Shown piece after piece: positions 36,033 through 46,087 of a DNA stretch of 56,474 nt. The number at the start of each line of letters is the position of its first letter. Within the stretch, counting starts at the first letter, position 1. Source of the stretch: Clostridium sp. Its GTDB lineage: Bacteria; Bacillota; Clostridia; Clostridiales; Clostridiaceae. The notes under the pieces were generated by a model, which worked only from the letters and a program-made list of their open reading frames with translations, was not told the DNA's origin and searched no databases. The translations under genes and the position numbers were made by a program. Location of the stretch: the NCBI GenBank assembly GCA_022767515.1, contig JALENK010000066.1, forward strand, positions 1 through 56,474. The letters run 5' to 3'.

Positions 36033-37424
36033 ATGTTTAATAATTTATTAAATACAATAAATAATTATTTATATAGTAATCTTTTGATTATTTTATTAGT
36101 TTTTACAGGATTGTTTTTTTCTATAAGAACACGATTTATCCAAATTAGAATGTTAAAAGAAGGATTGAAACTGTTAGGCGAAAAAAATAAAGATACAAAA
36201 GGAATATCATCATTTCAAGCATTGATGGTATCTACTGCTTCAAGGGTAGGAAGTGGAAATATTGTAGGTGTGGCAACAGCCATTTCCTTTGGTGGTGCAG
36301 GTTCTGTATTTTGGATGTGGCTTATGGCTATAATAGGTAGTGCTTCTGCTTTTATTGAAAGTACCTTAGCTCAAGTTTATAAAACTAAAGATAAGGATGG
36401 TTTTAGAGGAGGACCTGCTTATTTTATAGCTACAGGATTAAAAAAGAGGTGGATGGGAACATTATTTGCAATCTTTTTAATCTTATGTTTTGGTATTGGG
36501 TTTAATGCTCTTCAAGCTTATAATGTAAGCTCTTCCTTTGATTATTATTGTAGCAGTGATGAAATGAAACAAGTGGTAAGTGTTACTGTAGGTATAGTGC
36601 TTGCAATACTAACAGGACTTGTAATATGGGGTGGAACGCATAGAATAGGGATAATAGCATCAGTATTAGTGCCTATCATGGCAGTTTTGTATATTTCTTT
36701 AGGATTATTTATTACAATAAAAAATTATGATGTATTACCAAGTATATTTAAAAGCATATTTGAAGGGGCATTTGACTTTAAAGCAATATTTGGTGGATTT
36801 GCTGGTTCTTGTGTGATGTATGGAGTGAAGAGAGGATTGTTTTCTAATGAAGCAGGAATGGGGTCGGCACCTAATGCGAGTGCTACTGCATCTGTAAGTC
36901 ACCCTGTTAAACAAGGACTTGTTCAGATGATATCAGTATATATTGATACATTAATAATCTGCACAACTACAGCGATAATATTGTTAGTGTTTGGTGTAGA
37001 TAAGAGTCTTACTGGTATGGAATATGTACAAAGAGCAATTCAAAATGAAATTGGTACAATAGGAATACATTTTATTACTATAGCTATGCTACTGTTTGCT
37101 TTTAGTTCTATAATTGGAAACTATATTTATTGTGAATCTAATTTTAAATTTATAACTAAAAGTAAAAAAGCCTTTGTTATTTTTAAATGCTTTTGTGTAT
37201 TAGTTGTATTTTATGGGGCAATATCAAGTTTTGATATTGTATGGAATCTTTCAGATATTCTAATGGGATTTATGGCAATAATAAACATCATAGCTATATT
37301 AGCACTTAGCAAAGTGGCTTTAAAAACATTAAGGGATTATGAATATCAAAAGAAAAAAGGAAAGGAGCCTAAATTTAATCCAAAAAAGCTTGAAATTGAA
37401 GATACAGAGTGTTGGGATGAGTAA
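36033..37424 (+). CDS. Alanine/glycine:cation symporter, AGCS family
   Basis: 463 residues with about ten to eleven hydrophobic spans. Signature region FQALMVSTASRVGSGNIVGV and ISFGGAGSVFWMWLMAIIGS is the AGCS (sodium:alanine symporter) pattern; FRGGPAYFI and RGLFSNEAGMGSAPNASATA are also conserved. It imports D/L-alanine or glycine with Na+ or H+. GGAGGG at 36016-36021 precedes the start. The C-terminal 35 residues are charged and cytoplasmic. No glycine riboswitch was recognised in the short upstream region. Confidence 0.93.
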   Translation: MFNNLLNTINNYLYSNLLIILLVFTGLFFSIRTRFIQIRMLKEGLKLLGEKNKDTKGISSFQALMVSTASRVGSGNIVGVATAISFGGAGSVFWMWLMAIIGSASAFIESTLAQVYKTKDKDGFRGGPAYFIATGLKKRWMGTLFAIFLILCFGIGFNALQAYNVSSSFDYYCSSDEMKQVVSVTVGIVLAILTGLVIWGGTHRIGIIASVLVPIMAVLYISLGLFITIKNYDVLPSIFKSIFEGAFDFKAIFGGFAGSCVMYGVKRGLFSNEAGMGSAPNASATASVSHPVKQGLVQMISVYIDTLIICTTTAIILLVFGVDKSLTGMEYVQRAIQNEIGTIGIHFITIAMLLFAFSSIIGNYIYCESNFKFITKSKKAFVIFKCFCVLVVFYGAISSFDIVWNLSDILMGFMAIINIIAILALSKVALKTLRDYEYQKKKGKEPKFNPKKLEIEDTECWDE

Positions 37425-37609
37425 TGTAAAAATTAGATGTTTTAGTTTGAAAAATGTAATAAATAAACAAATAGTAAAAAAAATAATAAACTTTTTTAAT
37501 TAGTATGATTTATAGACAAAATAGAGAGTAAATATACAAATAATAGATTTGCTAATTGATATAATAAAAATTGTAATGATACTAGTATATATCTAAGGAG
37601 TGAAACACT

Positions 37610-38173
37610 ATAGAAAGATATACAGTAGTTAAATGGATACACGATTTTATAAAAACGAAAGTTAATATTGGAGATAGTTGTATTGATGCAACTTGTGGAA
37701 ATGGAAATGATACTTTGTTTTTATGTAATTTGGTAGGAAGTAATGGAAACGTTATATCTTTTGATATACAGGACATTGCGATAGAGAATACTGAAAAATT
37801 ATTGAAAGAGAGTAATTTAGAAGGTGTGGCAAGATTATATAAAACTAGCCATGAAAATATGCCAGATTATGCAGAAAAAGAAAGCATTAGTGCCATTATG
37901 TTTAACTTGGGTTATTTACCTAAAGGAGACCATAAAATTTCAACTAAGAGTGAAAGTACTATAAATGCAATATCAAAGGGACTTGATTTGTTAAAACCAG
38001 GTGGTGTTATGAGTATATGTATTTATAGTGGTAAAGACAGTGGATTTGAGGAAAAAGAGAATGTTTTAAGTTATTTAAAACAGCTTGATAAGAATAAATA
38101 TCAAGTCATTGTAAATCAATTTTACAACAGGCCTAATAATCCGCCAATACCAGTATTTATTATAAAATGCTAA
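37610..38173 (+). CDS. mnmM: MnmM/YtqB-type SAM methyltransferase with ATA start
   Basis: 187 residues if translation begins at ATA 37610. In-frame sequence before the SAM motif IGDSCIDATCGNGNDTLF begins IERYTVVKWIHDFIKTKVN, which aligns with the known N terminus of the family, and AAGGAG at 37595-37600 is nine bases upstream. The first ATG (37715) would remove SAM motif I and is unlikely. Other motifs: VISFDIQDIAI, AIMFNLGYLPKGDH and LKPGGVMSICIYSG, typical of the rRNA_methylase/YtqB family, recently assigned to the final methylation of mnm5s2U34 in tRNA. Either a rare AUA start, an inactive start, or a base error. Confidence 0.7.
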   Translation: MERYTVVKWIHDFIKTKVNIGDSCIDATCGNGNDTLFLCNLVGSNGNVISFDIQDIAIENTEKLLKESNLEGVARLYKTSHENMPDYAEKESISAIMFNLGYLPKGDHKISTKSESTINAISKGLDLLKPGGVMSICIYSGKDSGFEEKENVLSYLKQLDKNKYQVIVNQFYNRPNNPPIPVFIIKC

Positions 38174-38210
38174 TTTATTATTACATATTTCAAAAAAAAA
38201 TCGATACAAA

Positions 38211-38239
38211 TTGATAGAAATATGTTAAAATTATATTAT
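38211..38239 (+). promoter_or_regulatory. Promoter of glgP, with a palindrome after the -10
   Basis: TTGATA at 38211-38216, 17-base spacer, TATTAT at 38234-38239. An inverted repeat AACGT-7-ACGTT at 38246-38262 lies over the expected start point. Confidence 0.65.
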
Positions 38240-38324
38240 CATTAAAACGTTATTATTACGTTGAATTTGCTAAATATTAACTTAGGAAAAACATTAAATT
38301 TATTATGAAGGTGGGACAATCTAA

Positions 38325-40589
38325 ATGGTAGAACAAAATTTAAAGAAAATTTTAAGTGAAAAATTTGACAAATCAATCAAAGATGCTAGTAATGCAGAAA
38401 TATATTCAGCATTATTACAATTGACAAAAGAAAACATCAAGACAAAAGGTACAAACAAAGGAAGCAAGAAGTTATACTACATTTCAGCTGAATTCTTAAT
38501 TGGTAAATTATTATCAAATAACTTAATCAATTTAGGATTATATGAAGATGTTAAGAAAGTTTTAGCTGAAAATGGTAAAGACTTAACTGAAATTGAAGAA
38601 ATGGAATTAGAACCTTCTTTAGGAAATGGTGGTCTTGGAAGACTTGCAGCATGTTTCATAGATTCGATTGCTAGCTTAGGTTTAAATGGTGATGGTGTAG
38701 GGTTAAATTATCACTTTGGATTATTCCAACAAGTATTTGAAGACAGAAAGCAAAAAGCAGTTAAGAATCCTTGGCTTACAGATGAAAGTTGGTTAAACAA
38801 ATCAGAAATTTCTTTTGAAGTTCCATTTGGAGGATTTAAAGCTAAATCTGTATTATATGATATAGATGTAACAGGATATGATAAGCCATCTAACAAGCTT
38901 CGTTTATTTGATATTGAAACAATTGATGAATCATTAGTTGGTGATGATAGCATTAACTTTGATAAGAGTGATGTATTAAAGAACTTAACTTTATTCTTAT
39001 ACCCAGATGATAGTGATGAAGCTGGACAATTATTAAGAGTATATCAACAATACTTTATGGTAAGTAATGCTGCACAATTAATCATTTTAGAAGCAGAAGA
39101 AAATGGATATGACTTACACAAATTACATGAACATGTAGCTGTACAAATCAACGATACACATCCATCAATGGTTATTCCTGAATTAATAAGATTATTAGGA
39201 CAAAAGGGAATAGGAATGGATGAAGCTATTGAAATAGTTTCTAAGACTTGTGCATATACTAATCATACAATATTAGCAGAAGCACTTGAAAAATGGCCAA
39301 TAGCATTCTTAGAAAAGGCAGTACCTCAATTAATGCCAATTATAAGAGAGTTAGATAACAGAATAAAAGCTAAATATAGCGATCCAAAGGTTGCAATTAT
39401 TGATGACATAAATAGAGTACACATGGCTCATATGGATATTCACTATGGATATAGTGTAAATGGTGTTGCTGCTCTTCACACTGAAATCTTAGAAAAAGAG
39501 GAATTAAAGCCATTCTATGATATATATCCAGAAAAGTTCAACAATAAGACAAATGGTATTACATTCAGAAGATGGTTATTACACTGTAATAATGAATTAG
39601 CTGATTATATTACTGAATTAATCGGAGATGGATATAAGAAGGATGCTTCTAAGTTAGAAGATTTAGGAAAATTCGTTAATGATAAGAAAGTTTTAGATAA
39701 GCTTGATGAAATAAAGAAGAATAATAAGGTTGCTTTGAAGAAGTACTTAAAAGAAACTCAAAATGTTGATATTGATGAAAACTCAATCTTTGATATTCAA
39801 GTCAAGAGATTACATGAATATAAGAGACAACAAATGAATGTATTATACATCATTGATAAGTACTTAAAGATTAAAAATGGTGAAGAAAAGCCAACAACTC
39901 CTATCACTATGATATTTGGAGCAAAAGCTGCACCAGCATATGTTATAGCACAAGATATAATTCATACTATTCTTTGCTTACAAGAAATCATCAATAATGA
40001 CCCAGATGTTAACCAATACTTAAAGGTAGTTATGGTTGAGAACTACAATGTAACAAAGGCAGAAAAATTAATTCCAGCTTGTAATGTTTCAGAACAAATT
40101 TCACTTGCATCTAAGGAAGCATCAGGTACTGGTAATATGAAATTTATGCTAAATGGAGCAGTTACATTAGGAACAGAAGATGGAGCTAATGTTGAAATCC
40201 ATGAATTAGTTGGAGATGAAAACATCTATATCTTTGGTAAATCAAGTGATACTATTATAGAACACTACAAGAAGGCTGATTATGTATCTAAAGACTTCTA
40301 TGAAAAGCCAGAAATCAAGAAATTAGTAGACTTCATCGTTAGTGAGCAAATGTTAAAAGTTGGAGATAAAACTAACTTAACTAGATTACAACAAGAATTA
40401 ATTAATAAAGACTGGTTTATGACTTTAATTGATATTGAAGATTATATAAAGACTAAGAATAGAGTATTTAAAGATTATGAAGATAGAGATGCATGGAATA
40501 AGAAGGCTCTTATTAACATAAGTAAGGCAGGATTCTTCTCATCAGATAGAACAATTGCTCAATACAACGAGGATATTTGGCATTTATAA
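38325..40589 (+). CDS. glgP: Glycogen/alpha-glucan phosphorylase (short form)
   Basis: 754 residues, shorter than the roughly 800-840 of E. coli/animal enzymes. Seen: [69 protein letters not shown], and the pyridoxal phosphate lysine in [19 protein letters not shown] followed by TEDGANVEI. It releases glucose-1-phosphate from glycogen. Codon use differs slightly from neighbours (more TTC, AAC, ATC and AAG), the signature of a highly expressed gene. Strong promoter and terminator flank it. Confidence 0.96.
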   Translation: MVEQNLKKILSEKFDKSIKDASNAEIYSALLQLTKENIKTKGTNKGSKKLYYISAEFLIGKLLSNNLINLGLYEDVKKVLAENGKDLTEIEEMELEPSLGNGGLGRLAACFIDSIASLGLNGDGVGLNYHFGLFQQVFEDRKQKAVKNPWLTDESWLNKSEISFEVPFGGFKAKSVLYDIDVTGYDKPSNKLRLFDIETIDESLVGDDSINFDKSDVLKNLTLFLYPDDSDEAGQLLRVYQQYFMVSNAAQLIILEAEENGYDLHKLHEHVAVQINDTHPSMVIPELIRLLGQKGIGMDEAIEIVSKTCAYTNHTILAEALEKWPIAFLEKAVPQLMPIIRELDNRIKAKYSDPKVAIIDDINRVHMAHMDIHYGYSVNGVAALHTEILEKEELKPFYDIYPEKFNNKTNGITFRRWLLHCNNELADYITELIGDGYKKDASKLEDLGKFVNDKKVLDKLDEIKKNNKVALKKYLKETQNVDIDENSIFDIQVKRLHEYKRQQMNVLYIIDKYLKIKNGEEKPTTPITMIFGAKAAPAYVIAQDIIHTILCLQEIINNDPDVNQYLKVVMVENYNVTKAEKLIPACNVSEQISLASKEASGTGNMKFMLNGAVTLGTEDGANVEIHELVGDENIYIFGKSSDTIIEHYKKADYVSKDFYEKPEIKKLVDFIVSEQMLKVGDKTNLTRLQQELINKDWFMTLIDIEDYIKTKNRVFKDYEDRDAWNKKALINISKAGFFSSDRTIAQYNEDIWHL

Positions 40590-40608
40590 TTTGAATTAAA
40601 CAATTATG

Positions 40609-40640
40609 CCCCTTTTTGAAGAACAAAAAGGGGTTTTTTT
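40609..40640 (+). terminator. Rho-independent terminator after glgP
   Basis: Perfect 10-base stem CCCCTTTTTG/CAAAAAGGGG (40609-40618 with 40624-40633), then T-run. Confidence 0.95.
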
Positions 40641-40663
40641 ATTAAGAAGGGGATGTTTTAGGT

Positions 40664-42571
40664 ATGAAAAAGAAAGTTTTGAATTTAGTAGCTATCATAT
40701 CTTTGTGTATGTTTTTTTTAGTTGGTTGTGAAGAAGATGTAGTTAGTAGTTTAGATGGAAATAAAACTTCAGAAAATAAAGGCTGGAGTGTTTTTATGTA
40801 TCTTTGTGGAACTGATTTAGAGTCTGACAAAAATGGAGCAGCTTCTAGTAATATTGATGAAATATTACAGGCATCTTTGAATAGTAATATTAAATATTAT
40901 ATTCAAACTGGTGGTACTAATAACTGGGAGGATTCAAGAATAAATCCAGAAAAGAGTCAACGTTTTATAGTGGAAAATGGAGACTTGTTGCTTGTTGATG
41001 AATTTGAACTTCAGAATATGGGAGAAGAAAAAACATTTGAGGACTTTTTGAGATATGGACTTGAAAATTATAGCTCGGATAAAAATGCTGTGATTATTTG
41101 GAATCATGGTGGAGGTAGCATGAGCGGTGTTGCTTTTGATGAAAGATTTAACTTTGATTCACTTAAGCTATCAGAAATGTCTGAAGCATTTGAAAATGTA
41201 AATAGCAAATTTGAGTTTGTTGGATTTGATTGCTGTCTAATGTCAACAATAGAAACAGCATTAACACTAAAACCATATGCTAATTATATGATAGCCTCCG
41301 AAGAAACGGAGCCTAGTTGCGGATGGGATTATACTAACTTTTTAAATTATATTTCTAATAATATGAATGTAACTGGTAAGGAAGTAGGTAAGACAATTTG
41401 TGATTCATATTATGAAAAGTGTAAAATTTATGAATTAGATAAAATGGCAACCTTAGCAGTTACAGATTTATCAAAGTTAGATTCTTTTTCTGAAAAATTT
41501 GATGATTTGGTAGAAGAAATTTATAGTAATATAGATAGTATATCAGAATCCTCATTTATCTATAAGGCGGCTGGAAAAAGTGAACAGTACGGTGGAGGTT
41601 CAAAGGATGAAGGATATTCTAATTTGATTGACTTAGTAGATTTGCTAATTAGAATAAAGGAAAAGTATCCAAAGGCTGATGAGATGGTAAACTTAATTAA
41701 TGAGGCTGTAGTATACAAGGTAAAAGGAGAACAGAGAAGTAAGTCAAGTGGTATATCTATATATTTTCCACTTACTCAAGATGGTGATGATGTAAATGAA
41801 TATCAAAAACTTCCAATATCAAGTAGCTATAAAAATCTTGTAAAGAAAAGTGTTTCAGATTATAATGATAATATTAATAATAATTATATTAAATTAATAG
41901 ACGAGCCCTTTATTAATGATGATGGTGAGTTTCAGATGACAATTGATATGGACACTATTGATTATGTAGAAAATATTAATTTTTCATTATTTTCTTATAT
42001 TAAAGATGATGAGGACCATTTATTGTATTTAGGGACTGATGGTGATATTAATATAGATTATGATAAAGGTAGAGTTACAGATAATTTTTACGGCTATTGG
42101 CCAACTTTAAATGATTACTATATTAATTTGAATCTTATTGAAAATACGGATGATTACTATTTATATACAGTACCAATCATTTTAAATGGAAAAGAAACAA
42201 ACTTACGTGTAGCGTGGATTTATGATGAAAATGCAGATGAGGGCTTTAATGGTTATTATAAAATTCTTGGAACATGGGATGGAATAAACCAAGAAAATGG
42301 AATGAGTTCTAGAGAGTTGAAACCTTTAAGAAAAGGTGATGTAATAAATATTATTCAATTGTATTATAATATTAATACTAAAGAAATGACAGAAATGTAT
42401 TCAGATGATATAGTAGTTGATGAAAACACAAGAATAATAGAATCTGATCTTGATACTGGAGATTATTTATATAACTATAATATTGAAGATATATATAATA
42501 ATGAATATTCTACAGAGTTTGCTTGTTTTACAATTGGGGAGGATAGAAGTATTTATTCGAGTGAATTTTAG
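40664..42571 (+). CDS. Clostripain-like (family C11) cysteine peptidase lipoprotein
   Basis: 635 residues. Lipoprotein signal with lipobox FLVGC (Cys about 22). The C11 peptidase domain follows: WSVFMYLCGTDLES, catalytic His in IIWNHGGGSMSG (His148) and catalytic Cys in FVGFDCCLMSTIE (probably Cys191), then EETEPSCGWDY. Family members cleave after Arg or Lys and usually self-process. The C-terminal 230 residues are beta-rich and Asp/Asn/Tyr-rich, possibly a cell-surface or Ca2+-binding part. Probably exposed on the outside of the cell. The substrate is unknown. Confidence 0.9.
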   Translation: MKKKVLNLVAIISLCMFFLVGCEEDVVSSLDGNKTSENKGWSVFMYLCGTDLESDKNGAASSNIDEILQASLNSNIKYYIQTGGTNNWEDSRINPEKSQRFIVENGDLLLVDEFELQNMGEEKTFEDFLRYGLENYSSDKNAVIIWNHGGGSMSGVAFDERFNFDSLKLSEMSEAFENVNSKFEFVGFDCCLMSTIETALTLKPYANYMIASEETEPSCGWDYTNFLNYISNNMNVTGKEVGKTICDSYYEKCKIYELDKMATLAVTDLSKLDSFSEKFDDLVEEIYSNIDSISESSFIYKAAGKSEQYGGGSKDEGYSNLIDLVDLLIRIKEKYPKADEMVNLINEAVVYKVKGEQRSKSSGISIYFPLTQDGDDVNEYQKLPISSSYKNLVKKSVSDYNDNINNNYIKLIDEPFINDDGEFQMTIDMDTIDYVENINFSLFSYIKDDEDHLLYLGTDGDINIDYDKGRVTDNFYGYWPTLNDYYINLNLIENTDDYYLYTVPIILNGKETNLRVAWIYDENADEGFNGYYKILGTWDGINQENGMSSRELKPLRKGDVINIIQLYYNINTKEMTEMYSDDIVVDENTRIIESDLDTGDYLYNYNIEDIYNNEYSTEFACFTIGEDRSIYSSEF

Positions 42572-42592
42572 AATTCAGAAAGGAAGAAAATA

Positions 42593-43258
42593 TTGATTAA
42601 AGCAATAATTTTTGATTTAGACGGAACATTATTAGACACAGTAGATTCTATGGCATATAGTTGTAATAAAGCATTGAATTTTTATGGATTTTCTTCTATT
42701 GATAGAGAAAATTATAAATACTTTGCTGGCGATGGAGCAGAAATGCTAGTTAAAAGAGCATTAAAATATATTGATGTACTAGATGATAGTAATTTTAACA
42801 ATGTATTTAATAAGTATAAGGAATATTTTCAAATATACTGTACTTATAATGTTAAGGTTTATGATGGAATAAGAAAGCTAATTGAAAATTTAAAACAAAA
42901 GGATATTAAAATAGCGGTCTTATCTAATAAACCTCATGAAAGAACAATAGATGTTGTTAAGTGTTTTTTTGGAGAGAATACCTTTGATGAGATTCAGGGA
43001 CAATTAGAATCTAGAAGAAAAAAGCCATTTCCAGATGGTGCGAATTTTATTATTGATAAGTTTAAGGTTAATGCTGAAGAATGTTTACTTGTGGGAGATA
43101 CCTCTGTAGATATGAAAACAGGTAAAGAAGCTAATATACGAACAATAGGCGTTTTATGGGGATTTAGGACAAAAGATGAATTAATAGAAAATGGAGCATG
43201 GAAAATAGTAAAAAATCCATTAGAGATAGTAGAAATTATAGGAAAAGACGGTGTGTAG
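42593..43258 (+). CDS. HAD-superfamily phosphatase (phosphoglycolate phosphatase-like)
   Basis: 221 residues, TTG start at 42593 after AAAGGAAG. Motif I IIFDLDGTLLDT (nucleophile Asp8 and Asp10), motif II VLSNKP, Lys in RRKKPFPDG and motif III CLLVGDTSVDMKTG. The helical cap places it among PGP/Gph-like phosphatases; the real substrate is not known. It ends two bases before a zinc-ribbon gene. Confidence 0.88.
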   Translation: MIKAIIFDLDGTLLDTVDSMAYSCNKALNFYGFSSIDRENYKYFAGDGAEMLVKRALKYIDVLDDSNFNNVFNKYKEYFQIYCTYNVKVYDGIRKLIENLKQKDIKIAVLSNKPHERTIDVVKCFFGENTFDEIQGQLESRRKKPFPDGANFIIDKFKVNAEECLLVGDTSVDMKTGKEANIRTIGVLWGFRTKDELIENGAWKIVKNPLEIVEIIGKDGV

Positions 43259-43260
43259 TT

Positions 43261-43464
43261 ATGAGATTTTTTCGTATTCCCAAAGGTGAGTTAGATATTG
43301 AAATTTGTAGAGATTGTTTTAATAGGAGATATAAAACAAAGTTTGGAAAAGATGATTTTATTTATCATCAGCATACATTGATGGAATGTTCACGTTGTCA
43401 TGTAACAAGGCATGCAATATTAAAATTGAAAAAAAGTGCTATACTTAAATCAATATTTATGTAA
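43261..43464 (+). CDS. Small zinc-ribbon-like protein, unknown
   Basis: 67 residues from ATG 43261, two bases after the HAD stop; the longer frame from 43198 would run inside the HAD gene. Two Cys pairs, CRDC (about residue 19-22) and CSRC (about 44-47), can bind one Zn, with several His between. No family name recognised. Tightly placed between the HAD gene and trpS, so probably one transcript. Confidence 0.6.
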   Translation: MRFFRIPKGELDIEICRDCFNRRYKTKFGKDDFIYHQHTLMECSRCHVTRHAILKLKKSAILKSIFM

Positions 43465-43482
43465 ATAGGGGGGATAATTTAA

Positions 43483-44499
43483 ATGGATAAGAAAGTGATA
43501 TTAACAGGTGATAGACCTACAGGAAAATTGCATATCGGACATTATGTAGGTTCTTTAAGAAATAGAGTTGAGTTGCAAAATTCAGGATTATATGAAAGCT
43601 TTATAATGATAGCTGACCAACAGGCATTAACAGATAATGCTAGAAATCCTGAAAAAATAAGAAATAGTTTAATTCAAGTAGCCTTGGATTACCTTTCTGT
43701 TGGAATCGATCCGACTAAATCAACTATATTTGTACAATCACAAATTCCAGAACTTCATGAACTAACAATGCAATATTTAAATTTAGTTACAGTTTCTAGG
43801 TTATATCGTAACCCAACTGTAAAAGAAGAAATAAAGCAAAAAGAATTTAATAATAGCATTCCAGCTGGATTTTTTATATATCCAGTAAGCCAAGCTGCTG
43901 ATATTACAGCTTTTAAGGCAGAGATAGTTCCAGTTGGTGATGATCAATTACCAATGATAGAACAGGCTAGAGAAATAGTTAGAACATTTAATTCACTTTA
44001 TGGTGAGGTATTAGTAGAACCAAAAGCAGTATTGCCACCAAAGGGATCAGGAAGACTTCCAGGTACTGATGGAAAGGCTAAGATGAGTAAATCTATAGGT
44101 AATTGTATTTACTTATCAGATGATGCAGATACTGTAAGAAAAAAGGTAATGTCTATGTACACAGATCCAAATCATATAAGAGTTGAAGATCCAGGTCAAG
44201 TTGAAGGCAATACAGTATTTACTTATCTAGATGCTTTCTGTAAGGAAAAGGATGTTTTAGAAGAAATGAAGGAACATTATACTCGTGGTGGTCTTGGAGA
44301 TGTTAAGGTTAAGAAGTATTTAAATGAAGTACTTCAAGCAGAACTTGAGCCAATTAGAAAAAGAAGAGCAGAATATGAGAGTGATATTGATGAGATATAT
44401 AATATCTTAAAGAAGGGTAGTGATAAGGCAAGAGAAATAGCAGCAGCCACACTTAAAGAAGTTAGAGAAGTTATAGGACTTGAATATTTTAATAGGTAG
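43483..44499 (+). CDS. trpS: Tryptophanyl-tRNA synthetase
   Basis: 338 residues, class I synthetase. [12 protein letters not shown] is the HIGH motif and [11 protein letters not shown] the KMSKS loop; [23 protein letters not shown] binds tryptophan, and [15 protein letters not shown] lies near the C terminus. Charges tRNA-Trp. GGGGGG precedes the start. No T-box leader is visible in the short upstream gap. Confidence 0.97.
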   Translation: MDKKVILTGDRPTGKLHIGHYVGSLRNRVELQNSGLYESFIMIADQQALTDNARNPEKIRNSLIQVALDYLSVGIDPTKSTIFVQSQIPELHELTMQYLNLVTVSRLYRNPTVKEEIKQKEFNNSIPAGFFIYPVSQAADITAFKAEIVPVGDDQLPMIEQAREIVRTFNSLYGEVLVEPKAVLPPKGSGRLPGTDGKAKMSKSIGNCIYLSDDADTVRKKVMSMYTDPNHIRVEDPGQVEGNTVFTYLDAFCKEKDVLEEMKEHYTRGGLGDVKVKKYLNEVLQAELEPIRKRRAEYESDIDEIYNILKKGSDKAREIAAATLKEVREVIGLEYFNR

Positions 44500-44528
44500 G
44501 AAGTAACAATTGTTACTTCCATTTTTTT
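44499..44528 (+). terminator. Rho-independent terminator after trpS
   Basis: Perfect stem GGAAGTAAC/GTTACTTCC around AATT (44499-44520), followed by ATTTTTTT. The left arm includes the trpS stop codon's last base. Confidence 0.93.
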
Positions 44529-44594
44529 ATATAGATTCTAAGAAAAAATAATTCATAAAAATGTATATTATTGCGATACATATTAGAATTAAGG

Positions 44595-44603
44595 TGGTAT
44601 AAT
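44595..44603 (+). promoter_or_regulatory. Extended -10 promoter for the unknown/glycosyltransferase-like pair
   Basis: TGGTATAAT: TGn plus a consensus TATAAT at 44598-44603. TTGCGA at 44571-44576 is 21 bases away, too far for a good -35. Confidence 0.55.
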
Positions 44604-44650
44604 AATAGTATATAGTTAATAAAATAGTAGTGAGGAGTAGTTGTTGGTAT

Positions 44651-45190
44651 ATGAATATAAGAACAAGATTATGTACAAAACAGGACAATATTGATGAGAT
44701 AAACGAAGAAGAAAAAATAAATATGGCCACTATTTTATTAGATAAGTTCGATTTTGCAAGAGAAATAATAACACAAGATGAAGCTGCAATGTTAATTGAA
44801 AGTAGTATATATACGTGTTTTTTTGATGGGGTTAATTCTTATCTTCCAATAAGATATGATATGCTTCATAAAATACCAATAAGTGCTAAGAAGTTTAGAA
44901 ATAAATTGATTACAAAAGAAGAATTTTGGTCTGAGGATATAAAATATCAAAAATTATTGATAAATATTAAGTTAGATGGTAAAAACATATTTATACTTAA
45001 TATAGTAAAAAAAATAGAGCAGTACGTTTATTTGGAGAGCTATCAGAATGAAGTTGAAAAGCTAAAATTAAATGGTTTAATTGAAGATGAAAATGAAGAG
45101 AAGAACAATGAGAATAATCAAGGTTCTGAGAATGATGAAATAGTTACATCAAGTTCGGGAATTGTAGGATATGGTTTAGACTTAATATGA
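44651..45190 (+). CDS. Unknown acidic protein coupled to a glycosyltransferase-like protein
   Basis: About 179 residues from ATG 44651; the GAGGAG at 44632-44637 is 13 bases away, so the start is uncertain, with GTG 44630 overlapping that site. An alpha/beta N-terminal part up to residue 130 (IITQDEAAMLIESSIYTCFF) is followed by a Glu/Asn-rich spacer and the end SSSGIVGYGLDLI. No secretion signal. The stop overlaps the next start by four bases (ATGA), so the two proteins are made together and may form a complex. No family recognised. Confidence 0.65.
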   Translation: MNIRTRLCTKQDNIDEINEEEKINMATILLDKFDFAREIITQDEAAMLIESSIYTCFFDGVNSYLPIRYDMLHKIPISAKKFRNKLITKEEFWSEDIKYQKLLINIKLDGKNIFILNIVKKIEQYVYLESYQNEVEKLKLNGLIEDENEEKNNENNQGSENDEIVTSSSGIVGYGLDLI

Positions 45191-46026
45191 TTGAAGCATT
45201 TCATTCATTATGGACTAAACCTTATTTAATTAGTAATTTAACTTCAAAATATGAAATGAAAGATTATGAACTATTAGTAATGATACTTTCAGCATTAAAT
45301 TGGCGGAAAAAAAACGGTAGGCTAAGGTTAATTACAGATAGTATAGGATTCGAGTATATAAGGAGCTTAGAATTAGAATTTTTGTGGGATAATAATATAA
45401 GTTGTTTTTTAGATAAGGTACCAGAAAAAATAAACCCTAAATATTATTGGGCAGCTGGAAAGCTTTATGCATTATCAAGTGTACAAGCACCGATTGTTAT
45501 GCTAGATATGGATTTGATTGTATGGAACAGACTAAATTCTGATATATGGGATAAGGATGTTGTGGTGATTCATGAGGAAGAAATTATAGATGGTATTTAT
45601 CCTGATAAGGAATATTTTAAAAAAAATGGATATATATTCAATTCTGATTGGAATTGGAAGGTTAAGCCAGTAAATACAGCATTTCTATATATTTCAAATA
45701 ATGAATTTAAACAGTATTATGTTTCAAAGGCAATAGATTTTATGATTAATAATTATGAGGCAGAGGATAGAATAAAGTATATGGTTTTTGCTGAACAGAG
45801 ACTGCTAGCGATGTGTGCAGAATATAAAAAAAAGTCTATTAATAAATTGTATAATTTTTCTGAGTTAAATAAGCAGAAGGATTTTACACATATTTGGGGA
45901 GAAAAGAAAAATCTTAATAAGCAAAGTGAATTTTTTTGTAAAAAGTGCCTAGAAAGGATAATTAATGATTTTCCATATATGCTAAATAAATATTTAATAA
46001 AAAAATTATATAGAAAATATTTCTAA
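45187..46026 (+). CDS. GT-A-type glycosyltransferase-like protein (DUF6734-like)
   Basis: 279 residues. APIVMLDMDLIVWNRLN has the strand and DxD motif expected for a nucleotide-sugar/metal site in GT-A folds, and the surrounding FNSDWNWKVKPVNTAFLYIS resembles the following substrate region. Overall it resembles the DUF6734 family of glycosyltransferase-like proteins, whose reactions are unknown. No membrane segment. Its start is coupled to the previous gene by an ATGA overlap, which suggests that the unknown protein is its partner or acceptor. Confidence 0.7.
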   Translation: MIEAFHSLWTKPYLISNLTSKYEMKDYELLVMILSALNWRKKNGRLRLITDSIGFEYIRSLELEFLWDNNISCFLDKVPEKINPKYYWAAGKLYALSSVQAPIVMLDMDLIVWNRLNSDIWDKDVVVIHEEEIIDGIYPDKEYFKKNGYIFNSDWNWKVKPVNTAFLYISNNEFKQYYVSKAIDFMINNYEAEDRIKYMVFAEQRLLAMCAEYKKKSINKLYNFSELNKQKDFTHIWGEKKNLNKQSEFFCKKCLERIINDFPYMLNKYLIKKLYRKYF

Positions 46027-46087
46027 AAATATATTTTTTATCATTTTATGTGTTAATATATAAGTATTAAGGTATGAGGAGTTAATG

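Noticed and set aside
37715-38173. Methyltransferase starting at ATG 37715
   Set aside because: It would remove SAM motif I (IDATCGNGND) and has no ribosome site, whereas AAGGAG stands before ATA 37610.
43465-43482. T-box leader before trpS
   Set aside because: Only 18 bases separate it from the preceding gene.
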